Of a DNA stretch of 43,101 nt, positions 39,606-43,101 are shown in pieces. Each line of letters opens with the position of its first letter. Within the stretch, counting starts at the first letter, position 1. The stretch comes from Lachnospiraceae bacterium (lineage in GTDB: Bacteria > Bacillota > Clostridia > Lachnospirales > Lachnospiraceae). Below the pieces are notes generated by a model, which had not been told where the DNA came from, did no database searches, and saw only the letters and a program-made list of their open reading frames with translations. The position numbers were made by a program, and so were the translations under genes. The stretch lies in the NCBI GenBank assembly GCA_015056795.1, contig SVFO01000036.1, positions 1-43,101 of the forward strand. The letters run 5' to 3'.

Positions 39606-42398
39606 TTACACATTCTCATCTTTGCCTGCCAGCTTTTGACTGATGGCCACATATTCCTGAAGGAACTCATCGGCATCCTTCAAAAGAAACTCCGTATCCA
39701 TTTCCTTCGCGGCAAACTCATGTTTTTTTGCCCTCTCACTGAAGGGCTTAAGCCCTATGGTCGCCATGGAGCTTTTCAAGGTATGCGCATCAATTGCGTA
39801 GGCCTTCCAATCTCTTTCGACAAGACTTTTTCTCATTCTCTCAGAACGCTCAGGGCACTCCTTTGCGATGTCAGAAACAATTTCCTCCAAGAAATCCACA
39901 TCCCCTGCGCAATAGCTCAGCGCCGTGTCATAATCCAACCCATCAACGGCCGTCAATCGTTCCTTTAGTGAGGCGTTCGGCTTAGAAATCACTTCCTCGC
40001 GGGCAGTCTCCTTTCCAGGCGCCTGCGCTTCCTTGCCTAAGATCACCTTCTCCTTCGGAAGCAGATCCTTCACCGTCTGCTCCAAGAGCTTTGCATCCAA
40101 GGGCTTCGTCAGATACTCGTCAAAGCCCGCATCCAGATAGGTTTGGCGGCTTCCCGCCACGGCATTTGCCGTCAGAACCACCGCCTTGGTGTTTTGATTT
40201 CGCGAAGTCTCATCCGTTCGAATCCCACGTAGGGTCTCCAAGCCGTCAGGTGAAGGCATCATATGATCCAAGAGAATCAAGTCATATGTTTTCTCCCTGC
40301 ACAGCTCCATGGCGTGTGTGCCCGTGCTGCATAGGTCAAGCTGAATTCTCGTTCTCTTTAGGAAGAGCTTTACGATGGTAAGATTCGACTGATTGTCATC
40401 CACCGCGAGGACCTTTGCATCAGGAGCCATAAACTCACAGTCCTCCACGGCACCCTTCTGCTCCGTTCGAGCCTCCATGAAATCACTTTTCAGTGGATCC
40501 TTGCTTACATATTTCACGGGAAGCTTTACCCAAAACTCAGAGCCAACTCCAAATTCACTCTCCACTCCAAGCGTTCCGTTCATGGAGGTGACAATACTCT
40601 TTACAATGGCAAGACCAAGCCCTGTTCCCTCGATATTGGCGTTTGCCTTGAGGTCCACTCTGGAAAATGCTTCGAAAAGCGTCGCCTGATCCTCCTTCCG
40701 AATGCCCTTTCCCGTATCCTTCACAAAAAGACAAAGCTCAAATCCTTCCGCCGTTTCGCTTCCAGCAAGACGAAGCGTGATCGTTCCCTTGTCCGTATAC
40801 TTCACCGCATTGTTGATATAGTTGATCAGGATCTGACGGATACGAAATTCATCGCTGATCAGCTCATTCGGGATGGCATCCGTAATTTCCGTCTTTAACT
40901 CCAACTGCTTTTCATCTGCCCGCTCCTTGACCATGGAGAGCACGTCCCTCAGCACGTCAGACAGTAAAAACCGCGCTTCATTGATTTCCAGCTTTCCCGC
41001 CTCAATCTTGGAGAAATCCAGCACATCATTGACAAGCATGAGCAGCATTTTTCCAGAGGATTTGATATTTCTGGAATACTCTTCAATCACGCCATCCTGA
41101 TTCTCTCGCAGGATCATCTCATTCATGCCCAAAATGGCATTGATCGGTGTCCGGATCTCATGAGACATGCTTGCAAGAAATCTGGTTTTCGCCTCCGAAA
41201 TAGCAATCGCGTGCTGTTTTTCCTGATTGATTTTTCGAAGGTCATCCACCTGCTGGATGACGATAAACGCCAAAAGAAAGCCTAGTCCGACGACCATGGG
41301 AATCGCTTCATTTGTGTCGGAAAATAAAATCAGTAGTAATTCAACGACACAACAGATGAGAAATCCAAAAAAGCCAATGAAGGTATATCGATAGCGACTG
41401 ATCCTTCCCTGGAAGGCATCATAAAGCAAAATCGTGATCGCCAATACTGCCATGCTGACAAGGATGAGATTCCCGATGGTTCGCATGCGATAAAACGGCC
41501 AAATGCCCGTAAAATGAAGTAGCGGCCAAACGACTGCATTGATGCAGGAAATCATCATGACAATGGACATCCCGATCCGATAGCGTCCTCGCTGGACGGA
41601 ATTTAAGTAAATTGCAGGCGCAAACGGTATCATAAAGCAAAGCATGTAATTGATGGTTCCGTTTATGTACTCCATGCCAAAAATGTAGGGAAATAACGAG
41701 GAATCCGTAAGGATCCAGCAGGCAATCACAAAAATGCCTAGGGAGCCATAGGTCATGTCCAGCTTCATCCGATACCAGTATCTCAGGACGAGGCTGACAA
41801 TAAACGCAACAAGGGAAAACATCAAAACGATGGCCGCAAGGAAAAAGGAAAGTCCTTCTCGCCGCATCAGATAGCTGAATGCCCCGTAGCGCGTACTGAT
41901 AAAGGTTTCCGGAACGATCTGATCGGAATTTTTGCCCGGGGAAATCATCATTTTGACTTCCGTGCCAGCATCAGACGCATTCAATGGAACCATCACGTGA
42001 AACCTTTTTACGGTGCCACCTGGAAGGCTGACGTCCCGTTTTTCTACAAAATCCTTCCGCAGCTGCCCATCTATGTAAACAGCAACGTCCGTTCCCATGT
42101 CAAAGAAAAGATATTCTCGATCCTTAATATCCAAAGGAAGCGTCGTAGTGATCGTTACCTCCTTTTGATATGCCTTCTCCGCCTCATAGGAGCGGCCTGT
42201 CGTAAATTCATTTCCTTCGCCGTCCTTCACGGTCCAGCTTTCGATAAACTGGAGCGACTCCTTTTCGAGGGGATTCGCCCTATGGATGACACCATAGTAT
42301 AGGAACAGAAGGGAATTAAACACTAACAGCGTGCACAGAATGATCTTTACTGCCATACTGCTGATTTCCAAAAGTCCCTGCTTATTCCGCTCTTCCAT
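39606..42398 (-). CDS. Hybrid sensor histidine kinase with receiver and HPt domains
   Basis: 930 residues. Membrane helix at about 16-38, an outer beta-rich domain (about 45-175) like 7TMR-DISM sensors, seven membrane helices (about 183-385), HisKA (H413 in SMSHEIRTP), HATPase (N-box N529/N530, DTGKGI, GTGLGLAI), a receiver domain (D711 in LILLDHMMPSPDG, K765 in TKPLD) and a C-terminal HPt (H872 in DAHTLKS). A full phosphorelay H-D-H is thus in one chain; the final response regulator is not encoded here. The ATG at 42398 has AAGGAGG 8 bases upstream, which rules out the GTG at 42407. Confidence 0.93.
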   Translation of the reverse strand: MEERNKQGLLEISSMAVKIILCTLLVFNSLLFLYYGVIHRANPLEKESLQFIESWTVKDGEGNEFTTGRSYEAEKAYQKEVTITTTLPLDIKDREYLFFDMGTDVAVYIDGQLRKDFVEKRDVSLPGGTVKRFHVMVPLNASDAGTEVKMMISPGKNSDQIVPETFISTRYGAFSYLMRREGLSFFLAAIVLMFSLVAFIVSLVLRYWYRMKLDMTYGSLGIFVIACWILTDSSLFPYIFGMEYINGTINYMLCFMIPFAPAIYLNSVQRGRYRIGMSIVMMISCINAVVWPLLHFTGIWPFYRMRTIGNLILVSMAVLAITILLYDAFQGRISRYRYTFIGFFGFLICCVVELLLILFSDTNEAIPMVVGLGFLLAFIVIQQVDDLRKINQEKQHAIAISEAKTRFLASMSHEIRTPINAILGMNEMILRENQDGVIEEYSRNIKSSGKMLLMLVNDVLDFSKIEAGKLEINEARFLLSDVLRDVLSMVKERADEKQLELKTEITDAIPNELISDEFRIRQILINYINNAVKYTDKGTITLRLAGSETAEGFELCLFVKDTGKGIRKEDQATLFEAFSRVDLKANANIEGTGLGLAIVKSIVTSMNGTLGVESEFGVGSEFWVKLPVKYVSKDPLKSDFMEARTEQKGAVEDCEFMAPDAKVLAVDDNQSNLTIVKLFLKRTRIQLDLCSTGTHAMELCREKTYDLILLDHMMPSPDGLETLRGIRTDETSRNQNTKAVVLTANAVAGSRQTYLDAGFDEYLTKPLDAKLLEQTVKDLLPKEKVILGKEAQAPGKETAREEVISKPNASLKERLTAVDGLDYDTALSYCAGDVDFLEEIVSDIAKECPERSERMRKSLVERDWKAYAIDAHTLKSSMATIGLKPFSERAKKHEFAAKEMDTEFLLKDADEFLQEYVAISQKLAGKDENV

Positions 42399-42465
42399 GA
42401 ATGTCACCTCCTTTGTAGCCTTGCCAAAACGGCATTCTTTTCCACATAATTCTCAACACTGTTTT

Positions 42466-42675
42466 CTAAAAGCTTTCGTCCTGATTGCGGCTTCCATAGC
42501 CTTCGCCCCAGATCCAGGGATCCCAGGCATCCCTCTTTCCCATGGAAATCCGCTCCCTCACGAAATCCGTCTCCTGATTTTTCATAAAACCGACGGAAAG
42601 TCTGCTAATTCCATCCGTCATCTTGCCGTCAATCATCTTCACTAGGTCATCAATCTCTTGATCCTTTGACTCCAT
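42466..42675 (-). CDS. Small acidic protein of unknown function
   Basis: 69 residues, rich in Asp/Glu/Lys, no membrane segment. It opens ESKDQEIDDLVKMIDGKM, a helical and charged start seen in small proteins encoded beside sigma factors in clostridia (this is my recollection of the pattern, not a confirmed match). CGGAGG 5 bases before the ATG is a strong ribosome site and a TTGTAA-N17-TACAAT promoter lies upstream, both supporting a real gene. It begins the operon with the hybrid kinase, 67 bases downstream, and lies divergent from the sigma factor. Confidence 0.7.
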   Translation of the reverse strand: MESKDQEIDDLVKMIDGKMTDGISRLSVGFMKNQETDFVRERISMGKRDAWDPWIWGEGYGSRNQDESF

Positions 42676-42721
42676 ACAAACCTCCGAAATGAACGCGTTT
42701 CATCCTCTCTGAAACATTAAA

Positions 42722-42750
42722 ATTGTAACCTATTTCAAGGCATTTTACAA
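42722..42750 (-). promoter_or_regulatory. Promoter of the small-protein/hybrid-kinase operon
   Basis: Minus strand TTGTAA (42745-42750), 17-base spacer, TACAAT (42722-42727). The predicted leader of about 45 bases contains GTTTCA/TGAAAC and TGAACGCGTTTCA palindromic sequence just before the ribosome site. Confidence 0.65.
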
Positions 42751-42762
42751 TATATACCTCTG

Positions 42763-42796
42763 ACTATCCTCGAAGAAAAAAATGTGCTAAAATGAA
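42763..42796 (+). promoter_or_regulatory. Candidate promoter of the sigma-factor gene, twin of the 4118 element
   Basis: ACTATC, TCGA, a run of A and GTGCTAAAATGAA in the same order and total length (34 bases) as 4118-4151. It has a TAAAAT -10-like hexamer (42788-42793) but TATCCT rather than TTGACA at the -35 distance. It lies 112 bases before the sigma-factor start. Confidence 0.4.
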
Positions 42797-42907
42797 AAAG
42801 AACTTTCCTAAAAAAATTTACGGAAATCGCCAACCTTGACTTCTAAGCCCTCACTATATAGTCATAAAGGCCTGAAAAGAAAGATTCTTTCGAACTGGGA
42901 GGAGACA

Positions 42908-43101
42908 ATGGAAAAACAACTGGTAGATCAAATGATGGAGACCTACTTTCATAAGATCTACGGCTTTGCGGTCAAAAAAGCATACTCGAATGATGAGGCG
43001 CAGGAGCTCTGCGCGGAGATGGTAAAGGAGGTTTACCTCTCCCTGTTGAGCGCGGAGGCCATCGCCAACCTGGATGGTTATGTGTGGCGTATTTGCTCCA
43101 A
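42908..43101 (+). CDS. Sigma-70-family RNA polymerase sigma factor, N-terminal part
   Basis: 64 complete codons are visible before the window ends. The stretch IYGFAVKKAYSNDEAQELCAEMVKEVYLSLL followed by LDGYVWRIC matches sigma region 2 of ECF-like factors. GGGAGGAG 3 bases before the ATG supports the start. Similar clostridial genes encode long proteins with extra domains after region 4; that cannot be seen here. The gene is divergent from the small-protein/hybrid-kinase operon, and whether it is controlled by that system is unknown. Confidence 0.8.
   Translation, partial: MEKQLVDQMMETYFHKIYGFAVKKAYSNDEAQELCAEMVKEVYLSLLSAEAIANLDGYVWRICS

Noticed and set aside
1..43101. CRISPR array, tRNA, rRNA, insertion sequence or prophage genes
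   Set aside because: No regularly spaced repeats, clover-leaf sequences, transposase motifs or phage proteins were seen in either strand.

Overview
The window comes from a Gram-positive anaerobe, most likely a clostridium of the Lachnospiraceae type. The signs are strong AGGAGG ribosome-binding sites, a clostridial-style molybdenum formate dehydrogenase, LytTR/DUF3021 and MoxR/DUF58/transglutaminase clusters, a c-di-GMP-I riboswitch, and many small uncharacterised membrane proteins. This placement is inferred from gene content and style, not from a database match. No rRNA, tRNA, CRISPR array, phage or transposase gene is visible.

Layout. (1) 1-4058, minus strand: a five-gene run from a good sigma-A promoter, encoding a membrane-anchored alpha/beta hydrolase, a LytTR regulator, a DUF3021 membrane protein, a 5'-truncated iron alcohol dehydrogenase and a VOC-fold protein. 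(2) 4118-8881, plus strand: a small membrane protein, then a heterodimeric ABC exporter whose two subunits carry complementary degenerate ATP-site residues. (3) 8962-15390, minus strand: an ExbB/ExbD-like proton-channel pair, two further membrane-anchored proteins that may carry ExbD-like outer domains, a secreted OB-fold-like protein, a DUF3298 lipoprotein and a feruloyl-esterase-like hydrolase, all tightly packed. This is the least explained system in the window. (4) 15413-18045, plus strand: an MBOAT O-acyltransferase and its SGNH-like partner, probably an exopolymer O-acetylation pair. (5) 18072-24519, minus strand: MoxR, DUF58 and transglutaminase, plus two membrane proteins. (6) 24644-25084, minus strand: a self-contained unit of promoter, c-di-GMP riboswitch, terminator, tiny HTH protein and terminator. 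(7) 25132-38737, minus strand: a roughly 13.5 kb formate dehydrogenase and molybdenum cofactor block. Its order is electron-transfer subunit (NuoF-like/GltD-like fusion), formate dehydrogenase alpha (Cys form), moeA, mobA-mobB fusion, a MoeA-like molybdopterin-binding protein, moaC, modA, modB, modC, moaA and a MOSC-MogA fusion. (8) 38767-43101: a minus-strand signalling operon (small protein, hybrid histidine kinase, Cys-rich membrane protein) and, divergent from it, the 5' part of a sigma-70-family factor cut off by the window end.

The molybdenum block is self-consistent: ModABC imports molybdate; MoaA and MoaC make the pterin precursor; MogA/MoeA insert Mo; MobA/MobB handle the nucleotide form; and the product is used by the formate dehydrogenase encoded first. 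Genes for molybdopterin synthase (MoaD/MoaE) and FdhD are not in the window.

Three copies of a hairpin repeat bounded by CTCG...CGAG lie in intergenic spaces at 6897, 15312 and 30410. The two full copies differ at two stem positions but keep perfect pairing. No gene-free stretch exceeds about 300 bases.
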